From the NCBI GenBank assembly GCA_945904955.1, contig CAMDPO010000019.1:1-44910 (forward strand): a DNA stretch of 44,910 nt. The letters are read 5' to 3'. The stretch's first letter is position 1; each line of letters opens with the position of its first letter. Made by a program: the position numbers and the translations under genes. This document shows, piece by piece, positions 1 through 8,652 of this stretch. The DNA comes from Rhizobium sp. Q54. GTDB taxonomy: Bacteria > Pseudomonadota > Alphaproteobacteria > UBA2966 > CAIVPW01. The notes below the pieces were generated by a model. That model was not told the DNA's origin and made no database searches. It saw nothing but the letters and a program-made list of their open reading frames with translations.

Positions 1-930
1 ATTGACCTAGGACCTGCATCTCCCGAAGTTGCTCGTATGTCAAAAGACGAAGTCAATGCTGCATTAAGATCAGGCATGAGTCCAGAAGTTGATTTAGGAC
101 CTGCATCTCCTGACATTGCTAGTATGTCAAACGACGAAGTCAATGCTGCATTGAGATCGGGTCTGAGTCCTGACATCTCTGGCATGGATCCTGATTCAGT
201 AAATGCTGAATTTGGCAAAGATGACCGCCAGTACGAAGACAGCATTCAACGCATGAGAGAAATGGCTGGTATCAAGGAATGGGAAGTTAAACTAGATCAA
301 TTCTCACCACCAAGAACTGGTTCTTACCCAGACCAATTGTATGGCAAAGATAAAGAAAGATATGATGCTGTACAAACAGGATCTGGACCAGAAAGTCAAA
401 GAGTAAATCAGTACTATCAGAATAAAAACGCTGGCAGTTATGATTCTGGACAAAAATACACCGACGAGCGTGACGCAGATTACGCAGATAGATTGAATGC
501 GGTACGTGCAGCAAGAATAGCCAACAATGAATTAACACCTGGTGAATGGATACAAAAAGGAACAAATGCTGTAAGAAAAGCATTTGGCGGACAAGATAAA
601 CCACTGCAGCCGGCTAAAACAGTTGTAGACCTTGATGGTCCATCAAACTATCCAAGCGCAAGATATGTTGGTAGTGATGAGTTCAATAAAAGAAAATATC
701 TCGATCCAAAGGCTGATGCAGCGTATAAAGCAAGACAAAAGGCACTATTCCCAGACGATTTCAAAGAAGGCAAAGGCGACGGCAACTTAGCCAACAACGC
801 TAAACCATATGACAAAGTCACACAGGGTGATGTTATTGCAGGCCGCCTTGGCAAAGATGAAAAAGGCGGCAAAGAAAAACAAGTTGAAGAAAGCATTTTT
901 GCTCTCACCAACCAATGGAAAGCATACATC
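1..930 (+). CDS. AT-rich repeat-bearing protein fragment, unknown function, open at the window edge
   Basis: I do not recognise this protein. The frame is open from base 1, with the first ATG at 37, and has no stop before it merges with the polymerase frame near base 930. It begins with two near-identical 29-residue repeats rich in Asp, Ala, Ser and Pro, then a hydrophilic region full of Lys, Asp, Asn, Gln and Tyr. I see no membrane segment and no catalytic motif. Codon use includes many AGA, ATA, TTA and AAA codons, which are almost absent from the rest of the window, so base composition changes abruptly near 930-960. The style resembles a phage or other low-GC genome protein, but that is only an impression. 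The join to DnaE2 is most likely an assembly chimera, though a real in-frame fusion cannot be excluded from the sequence alone. Confidence 0.5.
4..177 (+). repeat. Two tandem 87-bp coding repeats (29 residues each)
   Basis: Unit 1 spans 4-90 and unit 2 spans 91-177. Both encode the pattern DLGPASP, then [14 protein letters not shown], then SP followed by an acidic residue. They differ at only a few residues. A degenerate third copy follows, with SVNAEF aligning to the DEVNAAL part. The array may continue to the left beyond the window. Confidence 0.85.
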
Positions 931-3459
931 GCTAACGCCGAGCGTTACCTAAAGCCGGCCAGCGAGATGCTGCGGTTGTTCCAAGGATACGAGCATGCCG
1001 TGGCGCGCACGGTCGAGATTGCCAACCTTCTCAAGTTCAGTCTCGAAGAGCTGCGCTACGAGTATCCGGAAGAGACGGTACCGCCGGGCGAGACGTCGCA
1101 GTCGTTCCTGGAAAAGCTCGCCTGGGACGGCGCACGCTGGCGCTACGGCGAGATGACTTCCGAGAAGGCGCAGACCCTGCTCACCCATGAGCTGATGCTC
1201 ATTGGCAAGCTGAAGTTCGCTCCGTACTTCCTCACGGTGCGCGACATCGTGCTGTTCGCCCGCTCGCAAGGCATCCTGTGTCAGGGACGTGGCTCGGCGG
1301 CCAACTCCATCATCTGCTACTGCCTCGGCATCACCTCTGTGGACCCGGCCGGGGGCGACCTTCTGTTCGAGCGATTCGTCTCGCCCGAACGTGGCGAGCC
1401 ACCCGACATCGATGTCGACTTCGAGCACGAGCGACGCGAGGAAGTGATCCAGTACATCTATGAAAAGTACGGCCGTGAGCGCGCCGGCATGACGGCCACC
1501 GTCATTTCCTATCGCACGCGCAGCGCGTTGCGTGAGGTGACCAAGGCGCTCGGGCTGTCGTCCGACGTCGCCGGTGCCCTTGTTGGCATGGTGTGGGGCG
1601 GCGATCGCATCGGTGCGAAGGAAGCTGCGGCCGTCGGCCTCGACGCCAGCGACGGCCGCCTGTTCCAGGCGCTCGAGCTGACCCGCAAGCTGCACGGCTT
1701 TCCGCGCCACTTGTCGCAGCACGTCGGCGGCTTCGTTCTGACCAGTGGTCCGCTGTGCGAGGTGGTGCCGATCGCCAACGCGGCGATGAAAGATCGCACC
1801 ATGATCGAGTGGGACAAGAACGACCTCGACGCGCTCGGCATCCTCAAGGTCGACGTGCTCGGTCTCGGGATGCTGACCTGCATCCGCAAGGCGTTCGGCC
1901 TCTTGGATCAGCATTACGGCTACAAGCTGAAGAAGGTGGAGGACGTTCCTCCGGAGGATTCCAAGGTCTACGACATGCTGTGCCGCGCCGACTCGGTCGG
2001 CGTGTTCCAGGTCGAAAGCCGTGCGCAGATGAGCATGCTGCCGCGGCTCAAGCCGAAGAACTTCTACGATCTCGTCATCGAGGTAGCGATCGTACGGCCG
2101 GGCCCGATCCAGGGCGACATGGTGCATCCCTACCTGCGCCGTCGCGAGGGCGTCGAGGCGATCACCTTTCCTTCGCTCGATCTGCGCGACGTACTGGCCA
2201 AAACCCACGGTGTGCCTCTGTTTCAGGAGCAGGCGATGCGCATCGCCATCGTTGCGGCAGGCTTCTCACCCAGCGAGGCGGATGGACTGCGCCGGGCCAT
2301 GGCGACGTTCCGGCGCAACGGCACCATCCACAAGTTCCGCGAGAAGTTCATCGCCGGCATGGTCAGCCGCGGCTACGCCGAGGAGTTCGCTATCCGCTGC
2401 TTCAAGCAGATCGAAGGCTTCGGTGAATATGGCTTTCCGGAGTCGCACGCGATGAGCTTCGCGTTGCTGGTCTACGCCTCGTCGTGGCTCAAGCACTACT
2501 ACCCGGCGGTGTTCGCTTGCGCGCTGCTCAACGCGCAGCCGATGGGCTTCTACGCCCCGGCGCAGATCGTGCGCGATCTCCAGGACCACGGCGGCCGCGT
2601 GCTGCCGGTCGACGTCAACCACAGCCAGTGGGACTGCACGCTGGAACGTGTCAGCGAGGGACACGCACTGCGGATGGGTTTCCGCCAGGTCGACGGCCTG
2701 CGCGAGGACGACATGACGAAGCTGGTCCTAGCGCGCGAGGGCAAGATGCCGTTCCGCGACCCGCATGATCTGTGGCGGCGTGCGAACTTGGCGCCGGCGG
2801 CGCTCGAACGACTCGCCAATGCCGACGCGTTCGGCTCGATGGGGTTGTCCCGGCGCGAAGCGTTGTGGGCGGTGCGGCCTTTGGGCGTGGCGCCGCTGCC
2901 GTTGTTTGCAGCCACGCCGATCATCACGCCCACCGTCACGGTTTCTCCGGAATTCGCGGAGCCGGTGGTGGCGCTGCCGCGCGCCGGATTAGGCGAAGAA
3001 GTGATCGCCGACTACCGCTCCATCCGCCTGTCGCTCAAGGAGCATCCGATGGCGCTGCTGCGCCCGGGCCTCAAGGGCACGGTGGCCGCAGCGCAGCTCG
3101 CCGAGACGAAGCCGGATTCGTTCGTCACCGTCGCCGGCGTGGTGGTGTGCCGTCAGCGCCCCGGCACTGCCAGCGGCGTCATCTTCATGACCCTCGAGGA
3201 CGAAACCGGCATTGCCAATCTCATCGTCTGGCCAAAGACGTTCGAAAAGTACCGCAAGGCAGTGCTGGGCGGCCGCGTGGTGGCGGCGACGGGACGCATG
3301 CAACGCGAGGGCATCGTCATCCACGTCATCGCCAATCGCGTGGTCGATCTGTCCTCGCGCCTGAATGCGCTCAAGGATCCGCTGCCGCCGCTCGCACCCG
3401 GCTTCACCCCGCTGCCGGAGGCGGCGGCAACGGGCTTTGCTTCCCGTGACTTCCACTAG
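931..3459 (+). CDS. dnaE2: Error-prone DNA polymerase DnaE2 (ImuC), N-terminally truncated
   Basis: DnaE2 is a C-family polymerase alpha subunit used in SOS mutagenesis with ImuA and ImuB. Recognisable homology starts at [12 protein letters not shown] near base 931. It contains the GRGSAANS motif (about 1288-1311), the PDIDVDF active-site motif with its aspartates (1402-1422), a helix-hairpin-helix region, and a C-terminal OB fold (about 3120-3350). The end, SRDFH, is typical of the family. About 840 residues are present against roughly 1,050-1,100 in full-length homologues, so the N-terminal PHP domain is missing. The reading frame does not begin here but continues unbroken from base 1 through unrelated AT-rich sequence. 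No imuA or imuB is visible, as they would lie upstream of the break. As read, the gene is either an assembly chimera or a non-functional fusion. Confidence 0.9.
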   Translation, partial: ANAERYLKPASEMLRLFQGYEHAVARTVEIANLLKFSLEELRYEYPEETVPPGETSQSFLEKLAWDGARWRYGEMTSEKAQTLLTHELMLIGKLKFAPYFLTVRDIVLFARSQGILCQGRGSAANSIICYCLGITSVDPAGGDLLFERFVSPERGEPPDIDVDFEHERREEVIQYIYEKYGRERAGMTATVISYRTRSALREVTKALGLSSDVAGALVGMVWGGDRIGAKEAAAVGLDASDGRLFQALELTRKLHGFPRHLSQHVGGFVLTSGPLCEVVPIANAAMKDRTMIEWDKNDLDALGILKVDVLGLGMLTCIRKAFGLLDQHYGYKLKKVEDVPPEDSKVYDMLCRADSVGVFQVESRAQMSMLPRLKPKNFYDLVIEVAIVRPGPIQGDMVHPYLRRREGVEAITFPSLDLRDVLAKTHGVPLFQEQAMRIAIVAAGFSPSEADGLRRAMATFRRNGTIHKFREKFIAGMVSRGYAEEFAIRCFKQIEGFGEYGFPESHAMSFALLVYASSWLKHYYPAVFACALLNAQPMGFYAPAQIVRDLQDHGGRVLPVDVNHSQWDCTLERVSEGHALRMGFRQVDGLREDDMTKLVLAREGKMPFRDPHDLWRRANLAPAALERLANADAFGSMGLSRREALWAVRPLGVAPLPLFAATPIITPTVTVSPEFAEPVVALPRAGLGEEVIADYRSIRLSLKEHPMALLRPGLKGTVAAAQLAETKPDSFVTVAGVVVCRQRPGTASGVIFMTLEDETGIANLIVWPKTFEKYRKAVLGGRVVAATGRMQREGIVIHVIANRVVDLSSRLNALKDPLPPLAPGFTPLPEAAATGFASRDFH

Positions 3460-3468
3460 CTCCGAGCG

Positions 3469-3690
3469 CTATCCCGACGTTCGCGGCGGGAAGGGGCCCG
3501 CGACCGCAGCGACGCATACGGTCTTGTCGTGGACCGACTCGACCGCCAGCAAGCCACCGCCGGTGGCCTTCTCGCCGATCAGGTTGACGAGAATGAAGTC
3601 GCCGGCACGGAGCATGTCGGCGCTCGGGTCGAAGTAGGACGGCGCGACGATTGCCGCGGCAGCGTCATGGCTGCGGAAATGCCGGAAAGC
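3469..3690 (-). pseudogene. Remnant of a small phage-type protein (about 75 residues, no start codon)
   Basis: On the minus strand a frame open over 3469-3783 encodes, in its last 75 residues, AFRHFRSHDAAA, then YFDPSADMLRAGDFILVN and a final PFPPRTSG. The YF-x-A-D-x-L-x-x-GD pattern matches small proteins I associate with alphaproteobacterial prophages. There is no ATG, GTG or TTG between the upstream stop (3784-3786) and the conserved part, except an ATG inside the ADML motif. The resemblance fades upstream of about 3690, where the DNA overlaps another phage-like fragment on the other strand. I read it as a 5'-truncated remnant. The family assignment is from memory and moderate at best. Confidence 0.4.
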
Positions 3691-3771
3691 CTGTGGTGGC
3701 TGTTTGGCGCCGGCTACCTCGGCTACACCGGCGCGCGCAGCTTCGATAAGTGGCGGGGCGTCGGCCCATGA
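3667..3771 (+). pseudogene. Holin-like C-terminal fragment
   Basis: The short frame encodes MPESLWWLFGAGYLGYTGAR followed by SFDKWRGVGP. This resembles the last membrane helix and basic tail of three-helix phage or GTA-type holins. The upstream part of the same frame has no membrane segments and lies opposite the minus-strand remnant, so only the C-terminus seems to survive. Its TGA overlaps the ATG of the next gene (ATGA at 3768-3771). That suggests an original translationally coupled pair and supports this end being genuine. It could also be a very short intact membrane peptide starting at 3667 or 3679. Confidence 0.4.
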
Positions 3772-4178
3772 CGCGCATCTGGCTCAGCCTCGCGCTTGCC
3801 CCCGTGCTGCTCGCGGCGGATGCCGGCGCGGCGCCGCCGTGCGCCGAGCGCGCGCGGCTCCTCACGGACCTGCAGCAGCAGGAGAACAGGCGCGTCGTCG
3901 CGCACGCGGTGACCGATGCCGGCAATCTCTTCGAGATCGCCGCGGACCCCGCGGGCGCCCTGTCGGTGGTGATGACGTTTGCCGCCGGCATCTCGATCGC
4001 GGCGGACGGTGGTCGCTACGTCTATCCGCCGGGAACCGCCTGCGTCGTCGACGAAGGCGCCGGCTGGCAGGTGCTGCCAGAAGCGGGCGGGCGGGAGGTC
4101 CTAGGACAAGGCGGTGGTGGGGCTGCCTGGGATCGAACCAGGGACTTCTCGCATGTGAAACGAGCGCTCTACCGCTGA
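3768..4178 (+). CDS. Small secreted protein of unknown function, C-terminus runs into a tRNA gene
   Basis: The start ATG at 3768 overlaps the TGA of the holin-like fragment. The first 20 or so residues (MTRIWLSLALAPVLLAADAGA) form a signal peptide. The mature part begins with a Cys (PPCAERARLL), and a second Cys lies near GTACVVDEGAGW, so a disulfide in the periplasm is plausible. The pattern of Cys, a central LFEI segment, then CVV-x(5)-GW is one I associate with small secreted proteins common in alphaproteobacteria and some of their prophages, but I cannot name a function. The last 21 codons read antisense through the tRNA-Val, so the natural C-terminus has probably been replaced. The gene fits a decayed lysis-type cassette next to a tRNA. 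Confidence 0.5.
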   Translation: MTRIWLSLALAPVLLAADAGAAPPCAERARLLTDLQQQENRRVVAHAVTDAGNLFEIAADPAGALSVVMTFAAGISIAADGGRYVYPPGTACVVDEGAGWQVLPEAGGREVLGQGGGGAAWDRTRDFSHVKRALYR

Positions 4179-4189
4179 GCTACAACCCC
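4115..4189 (-). tRNA. tRNA-Val (anticodon CAC), CCA encoded
   Basis: The minus strand folds as a standard cloverleaf. The acceptor arm GGGGTTG pairs with CAGCCCC and the D-arm is GCTC/GAGC. The anticodon stem CTCGT/GCGAG carries the loop TTCACAT with anticodon CAC (Val, GTG codon). The T-arm CCTGG/CCAGG has loop TTCGATC. The 3' CCA is encoded at 4115-4117. Its 3' end faces the phage-like remnants. Confidence 0.95.
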
Positions 4190-4214
4190 GTACCGATGCG
4201 AACGGTAGGAACCA

Positions 4215-4243
4215 AGAGTCGTGTCACCGCCCGCCAAAGTCAA
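4215..4243 (-). promoter_or_regulatory. Candidate sigma-70 promoter for tRNA-Val
   Basis: On the minus strand, TTGACT (4238-4243) is followed after 17 bases by GACTCT (4215-4220), about 25 bases upstream of the tRNA 5' end. The -35 element is strong and the -10 is weak. Confidence 0.35.
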
Positions 4244-4303
4244 GAAAGCGCAAAGCCGCCGACCCTGAGACACGTATTTCTCACGTACTTTACGTTGCGA
4301 CGC

Positions 4304-4972
4304 TCAGCCCACGCGCAGGTACTGCGGCAATTGGGCCATCGTGCGAATGACGAGGTCTGCGCCAAGGCTCTTTACGGGGGTCTCCGAGTAGCCCCCCTCG
4401 ACCAAGATCACAGTCAACTTCGCGGCGCGGGCGAGCTTCACGTCGGTTTCGCTGTCGCCCACCAGCACCGCCGAGTCGACCGACGCGTTGAGGCGCTTGA
4501 GCACTTCCTGCGCCATCTTGGGATGCGGTTTCTTTACGGGCAGGCTATCGCCGCCCACCAGCACCGGCAGGTACTTGTCGATCCCGAGAGCCGCCAGCAG
4601 CTTCTTCGATGGGCCCTGCGGCTTGTTGGTGCAAACGCCCATCAACGTCCCGCGCATCGAAAGGGCGCGCAGGGCCTCGGCAACGCCGGGATAGAGCTTG
4701 CTGCTGTCGGCGACGTGCGCCTCATAGTCGTCCCGCGACTTCTCTACGAACGGGGCCAATTGGGCCTCGGGCAGGGGTCCGCCGGTGTGTTCCAGCGCCT
4801 TCATGACCAGGTTGGGAAAGCCGCCACCGATCATGCTCTTTACTACGTCGATCGGGACCGGCGGCCGGCCGATGGTCTTCAAGGCGCGGTTGACGGCGCC
4901 GGCAAGGTCGGCGGCCGTATCGACGAGCGTCCCATCCAGATCGAAAAGGACGGCGTTCCCCGGGAATTGCAC
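4304..4972 (-). CDS. gph: Phosphoglycolate phosphatase (HAD superfamily)
   Basis: This enzyme dephosphorylates 2-phosphoglycolate, a by-product of DNA repair and oxygenase activity, in the cytoplasm. The 222 residues match the usual length. All HAD motifs are visible. DLDGTLVDT near the N-terminus carries the nucleophile Asp and the general acid Asp. CTNK is motif II, the KKPHP lysine is motif III, and GDSETD is motif IV. A helical cap domain lies between motifs I and II. The start is a GTG at 4972 with a GAGG sequence seven bases upstream. It is divergent from glmU, a common alphaproteobacterial arrangement. A related HAD phosphatase specificity is possible, but the sequence fits the Gph group well. 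Confidence 0.85.
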   Translation of the reverse strand: MQFPGNAVLFDLDGTLVDTAADLAGAVNRALKTIGRPPVPIDVVKSMIGGGFPNLVMKALEHTGGPLPEAQLAPFVEKSRDDYEAHVADSSKLYPGVAEALRALSMRGTLMGVCTNKPQGPSKKLLAALGIDKYLPVLVGGDSLPVKKPHPKMAQEVLKRLNASVDSAVLVGDSETDVKLARAAKLTVILVEGGYSETPVKSLGADLVIRTMAQLPQYLRVG

Positions 4973-5084
4973 TGATGGACCTCGTGCCTAAACCTGACTT
5001 GGCCGGTGCCGGAAGCGTATGGCAAGGTCGAATCGCCCCGGTCCCCGCCGCCGTTCGACCGTGGTATAGACAAGCCTTGCGCCG

Positions 5085-6491
5085 ATGACCAATCGAAAAA
5101 CTGCATCTGGGCAGCAGCGATCACAGCGGCCCCTCGCCGCCGTGGTGCTGGCCGCCGGCCGCAGCACGCGCATGCAATCCGACCTTCCCAAGGTCCTGCA
5201 CCGCCTGGCCGGGCGCACGATCCTCGGCCATTTGGTCGATACCCTTTCGCATCTGAAGCCCGAGCGCACCTACGTGGTGATCGCCCCCGACGGCGAGGCA
5301 GTCGCCCACGCGGCGCCCGGCGCCATGCCCATCGTCCAGAACGACGCCCGCGGCACCGGCGACGCCGTGCTGCGCGCCCGCGAGGCGCTGGCCGGGTTCG
5401 ATGGCGACGTGCTGGTCCTGTATGGCGACTCGCCCTTTCTCAAAGCCGAGACCATGCGCGCCATGATCGACGCGCTGCATTCCGACGATCGTCCGGCCGT
5501 GGTTGTGCTGGGCTTCGAGGCGCCGCTGCCGCACGAATACGGCCGCCTGGTGCTCGACGAGCGCGGCAGTCTCGTGCGCATCGTCTCCGCTCGCGACGCC
5601 AACGAGGCCGAGCGCGCCATCACCCTGTGCAACTCCGGCATGATGGCCGGCGACCGCGAACTCCTGTTCGACCTGTTGGGCAAGGTCGGCAGCGACAACG
5701 CCCAGGGCGAGATCTATCTCACCGACGTCGTCGAGATCGCCGCTAAGGGTGGACGTCCGAGCGCCGTGATCCGCGGCGACATCAGCGAGATGCTCGGCGT
5801 CAACACCCGCGCCGAGCTCGCCGCCGCCGAAGCCATCGTCCAAGATCACTTGCGCGCCGCCGCCATGGCGTCCGGTGCGACCTTGCTCGATCCAAGCACC
5901 GTCTATTTCTCGTACGACACACGCCTGGGCCGCGACGTCCTGGTCGAGCCGAACGTGCTGTTCGGCCCGGGCGTTACCGTCGCCGACGGCGCCACGATCC
6001 GGGCGTTCTCCCACATCGAAGGCGCGTCCATCGGCCCCGGCGCCAGCGTCGGGCCATTTGCGCGCCTGCGTCCGGGCACGCGGCTCGAGGCCGGTGCGCG
6101 CATCGGCAACTTCGTCGAGGCCAAGAACACGGTTATGGGCGAGGGCGCCAAGGCCAATCACCTGACCTATCTCGGCGACACCACGGTGGGCGAGCGCGCC
6201 AACATCGGCGCCGGCACCATCACTTGCAATTACGACGGCTACACCAAGTCGAAGACCGAGATCGGCGCGCACGCGTTCGTCGGGTCCAACACGGCGCTGG
6301 TAGCGCCGGTGAAGGTCGGCGAGGGCGCCGTCATCGGCGCCGGCAGCGTCATCACCCGCGATGTGAAGAGCGGCGCGCTGGCCCTGACGCGTCCGCCGCA
6401 GCGCGAGATCGACGGCTGGGCCGAGGAGCGGCGCGAGGCGCGCAACCAGAGCGCCGGCACCGCCAAGGACAAAATCAAAGAGGAACACTGA
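5085..6491 (+). CDS. glmU: Bifunctional GlmU: glucosamine-1-phosphate acetyltransferase and UDP-GlcNAc pyrophosphorylase
   Basis: GlmU acetylates glucosamine-1-phosphate and then couples it to UTP, giving UDP-GlcNAc for peptidoglycan and lipid A. The N-terminal uridylyltransferase domain has the LAAGRSTRMQSDLPKVLH signature (about residues 22-40) and the GTGDAV motif. The C-terminal half is a left-handed beta-helix of hexapeptide repeats, including EAKNTVMGEGAKANHLTYLG and NIGAGTITCNYDGYTKSKT, which carry the acetyltransferase residues. The 468-residue length is normal, with a short polar N-terminal extension of about 17 residues. It is followed after four bases by glmS, so the two steps of the hexosamine pathway are co-transcribed. 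Confidence 0.97.
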   Translation: MTNRKTASGQQRSQRPLAAVVLAAGRSTRMQSDLPKVLHRLAGRTILGHLVDTLSHLKPERTYVVIAPDGEAVAHAAPGAMPIVQNDARGTGDAVLRAREALAGFDGDVLVLYGDSPFLKAETMRAMIDALHSDDRPAVVVLGFEAPLPHEYGRLVLDERGSLVRIVSARDANEAERAITLCNSGMMAGDRELLFDLLGKVGSDNAQGEIYLTDVVEIAAKGGRPSAVIRGDISEMLGVNTRAELAAAEAIVQDHLRAAAMASGATLLDPSTVYFSYDTRLGRDVLVEPNVLFGPGVTVADGATIRAFSHIEGASIGPGASVGPFARLRPGTRLEAGARIGNFVEAKNTVMGEGAKANHLTYLGDTTVGERANIGAGTITCNYDGYTKSKTEIGAHAFVGSNTALVAPVKVGEGAVIGAGSVITRDVKSGALALTRPPQREIDGWAEERREARNQSAGTAKDKIKEEH

Positions 6492-6495
6492 GTCG

Positions 6496-8319
6496 ATGTG
6501 CGGAATAGTAGGTGTTGTCGGTAAGGCGGATGCGGCGGTCGTTCTGTCGGAAGGGTTGAAGCGTCTCGAGTACCGCGGTTACGACTCCGCCGGTATCGCC
6601 ACCCTGATCGACGGGCGCATCGAGCGCCGCCGCGCCAAGGGCAAGCTCAGCAACCTCGAACAGCTCCTGCGCACCAAGCCGCTCGACGGCACCACCGGCA
6701 TCGGCCACACGCGCTGGGCGACCCATGGAGTCGCCAACGAGACCAATGCGCATCCGCACGCCACACCCGCAGTCGCTCTCGTCCACAACGGCATCATCGA
6801 GAACTATCGCGAGCTGCGCGAAGAGCTGACGGCCGCCGGTCACGTCTTCACGAGCGAGACGGACACCGAGGCCGCGGTGCAGCTCATCGCCCACTACCTC
6901 GGCAAAGGCCTGTCGCCCGAGGCGGCGACGCGCGCCTCCCTCGATCGCCTGGAGGGCGCCTTCGCCCTCGGCATCCTGTTCGCCGGCCACGACGACCTTC
7001 TGATTGCAGCGCGGCGCGGCAGCCCGCTCGTCATCGGCTGGGGCGAGGACGCCATGTACCTCGGCTCCGACGCCATGGCATTGGCGCCGTTCACCGACAA
7101 GGTCACCTATCTGCGCGACGGCGACTGGGCCGTCTTGCATCACGATGGTGCCGAGGTGCGTGACGCGCACGGCGCCGCCGTCAAAGCCGACATCCGCCTG
7201 ACGGCGGTCTCGGGCGCGCAAGTGGGGAAGGGCAACTTCCGCCACTTCATGCAGAAAGAGATCTACGAGCAGCCGAGCGTCATCGGCGAGACGTTGAACA
7301 CGTACTTCAATCCAATGACGCGCACCGTGATGCTGCCGGAGCTGCCGTTCGACCTCGCGGCGGTGCCCAAGATCACCATCGTCGCCTGCGGTACGGCGTA
7401 CCTCGCTGGCGCGGTCGCAAAATATTGGTTCGAACAGATCGCCAAGGTGCCGGTCGAGATCGACATGGCATCGGAGTTCCGCTACCGCGGCGCGCCGCTG
7501 CCCAAGGGCGGCCTCGCCGTCTTCGTCTCGCAGTCCGGTGAGACCGCCGACACGCTCGCGGCGCTGCGCTATGCGCGCGAGCACGGCCAGCACGTGGTCA
7601 CCGTGGTCAACGTCGCCGAGAGCACCATGGCGCGCGAGGCCGACGTGGTCCTGCGCACCCAGGCCGGCCCCGAGATCGGCGTCTGCTCGACCAAGGCATT
7701 CACCTGCCAGCTCGTCGTGCTGGCGTGCCTCGCCATCGCCACGGGTGTCGCGCGCGGGACCCTCGACAAAGACGACGAGGCGCGCCTATGCGGCGCGATC
7801 GCCGAGGTGCCGGCGCGCGCCTCCGAGGTCCTCAATCACGACGAGACCCTGCGCGGCCTCGCCGCCGAGATCGCCGAGGCGGACGACGTCCTCTACATCG
7901 GCCGCGGCACGTCCGCGCCGATTGCCCTCGAGGGCGCCCTCAAGCTGAAAGAGATCTCCTACATCCACGCCGAGGGCTTCCCGGCGGGCGAGCTGAAGCA
8001 CGGCCCGATCGCGCTCATCGACGAGACGGTGCCGGTGATCGTGCTGGCTCCCAGCGACGCTGTATTCGGCAAGACCATGTCCAACATGGAAGAGGTCATC
8101 GCCCGCGGCGGCAAGGTCGTACTGATCTCCGACGCCCGCGGCGTCAAGGCGGGGGGCACGCTCGCCTGGCGCAGCCTGACGCTGCCGACGGTGGACCCGT
8201 TCGTCGCGCCGATCCTCTACGCGATCCCGGTGCAGCTGCTCGCCTACCACGTCGCCGTGCACAAGGGCACGGACGTCGATCAGCCCCGCAACCTCGCCAA
8301 GTCAGTCACCGTCGAGTAG
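6496..8319 (+). CDS. glmS: Glutamine-fructose-6-phosphate aminotransferase (isomerizing)
   Basis: GlmS makes glucosamine-6-phosphate from fructose-6-phosphate and glutamine, the first committed step towards UDP-GlcNAc. The protein starts MCGIVGVVG, so Cys2 is the N-terminal nucleophile of the class II glutaminase domain. HTRWATHG and HNGIIENY are also typical of this domain. Two SIS sugar-isomerase domains follow, with SQSGETADTLAALR and the C-terminal KGTDVDQPRNLAKSVTVE tail that contributes to the active site. The length of 607 residues is standard. The gene lies four bases after glmU in an operon. There is no glmS ribozyme-like structure in the short gap, as expected outside Gram-positives. 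Confidence 0.97.
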   Translation: MCGIVGVVGKADAAVVLSEGLKRLEYRGYDSAGIATLIDGRIERRRAKGKLSNLEQLLRTKPLDGTTGIGHTRWATHGVANETNAHPHATPAVALVHNGIIENYRELREELTAAGHVFTSETDTEAAVQLIAHYLGKGLSPEAATRASLDRLEGAFALGILFAGHDDLLIAARRGSPLVIGWGEDAMYLGSDAMALAPFTDKVTYLRDGDWAVLHHDGAEVRDAHGAAVKADIRLTAVSGAQVGKGNFRHFMQKEIYEQPSVIGETLNTYFNPMTRTVMLPELPFDLAAVPKITIVACGTAYLAGAVAKYWFEQIAKVPVEIDMASEFRYRGAPLPKGGLAVFVSQSGETADTLAALRYAREHGQHVVTVVNVAESTMAREADVVLRTQAGPEIGVCSTKAFTCQLVVLACLAIATGVARGTLDKDDEARLCGAIAEVPARASEVLNHDETLRGLAAEIAEADDVLYIGRGTSAPIALEGALKLKEISYIHAEGFPAGELKHGPIALIDETVPVIVLAPSDAVFGKTMSNMEEVIARGGKVVLISDARGVKAGGTLAWRSLTLPTVDPFVAPILYAIPVQLLAYHVAVHKGTDVDQPRNLAKSVTVE

Positions 8320-8327
8320 CGACCGGC

Positions 8328-8552
8328 CTAGAAGGTCGTCCCGACTCCCACCCCGAACGTCACCCGCGGCGGCCCGCCTTTGCGCTGCTGGTCGAGCACC
8401 AGCAGGCAGTTGGCGAAGGCGTCCGTGCCGCGGTTGAAGCCGTAGCTCTCGCAGGTCGCTTGGTCCTCGGCCAACTGCTGCTCGGCAGTGGCGCAAGCGG
8501 CCAAACTGGCTATGACCGCTACCGCGCATAGGGTCAAGACGATCGTGCGCAT
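8328..8552 (-). CDS. Small lipoprotein of unknown function
   Basis: I chose the ATG at 8552 because an AGGAGG sits just upstream of it, and the residues before it in the open frame are not signal-like. The 74-residue product begins MRTIVLTLCAVAVIASLAAC, a lipoprotein signal peptide ending in an LAAC lipobox, so the mature protein would be lipidated at that Cys. The mature part has two further Cys residues (TCESYGF and ANCLLV) in a short helical region, then a Gly-rich tail. It resembles the many short alphaproteobacterial lipoproteins with a C-x-x-YGF segment that have no known role. It converges with glmS and is divergent from gor. Confidence 0.7.
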   Translation of the reverse strand: MRTIVLTLCAVAVIASLAACATAEQQLAEDQATCESYGFNRGTDAFANCLLVLDQQRKGGPPRVTFGVGVGTTF

Positions 8553-8652
8553 CCAACCTCCTGGATCCTGCTCGCAAGATAGGAGTGGGTTGGTCGCGCG
8601 GGCATCCGGTGAAATGCCTACATCTTCGGCCCGGTAGTGTAGGGTCCGCCCC

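Noticed and set aside
5040-5084. Promoter upstream of glmU (TATAGA at 5065-5070)
   Set aside because: No acceptable -35 hexamer lies 16-18 bases upstream and the element is too close to the start codon.
5121-6488. Long open frame antisense to glmU
   Set aside because: High-GC DNA leaves long open frames opposite real genes. The product is low-complexity, and the plus strand encodes an unmistakable GlmU. Similar frames opposite dnaE2, gor, aroG, nadE and cimA were dropped for the same reason.
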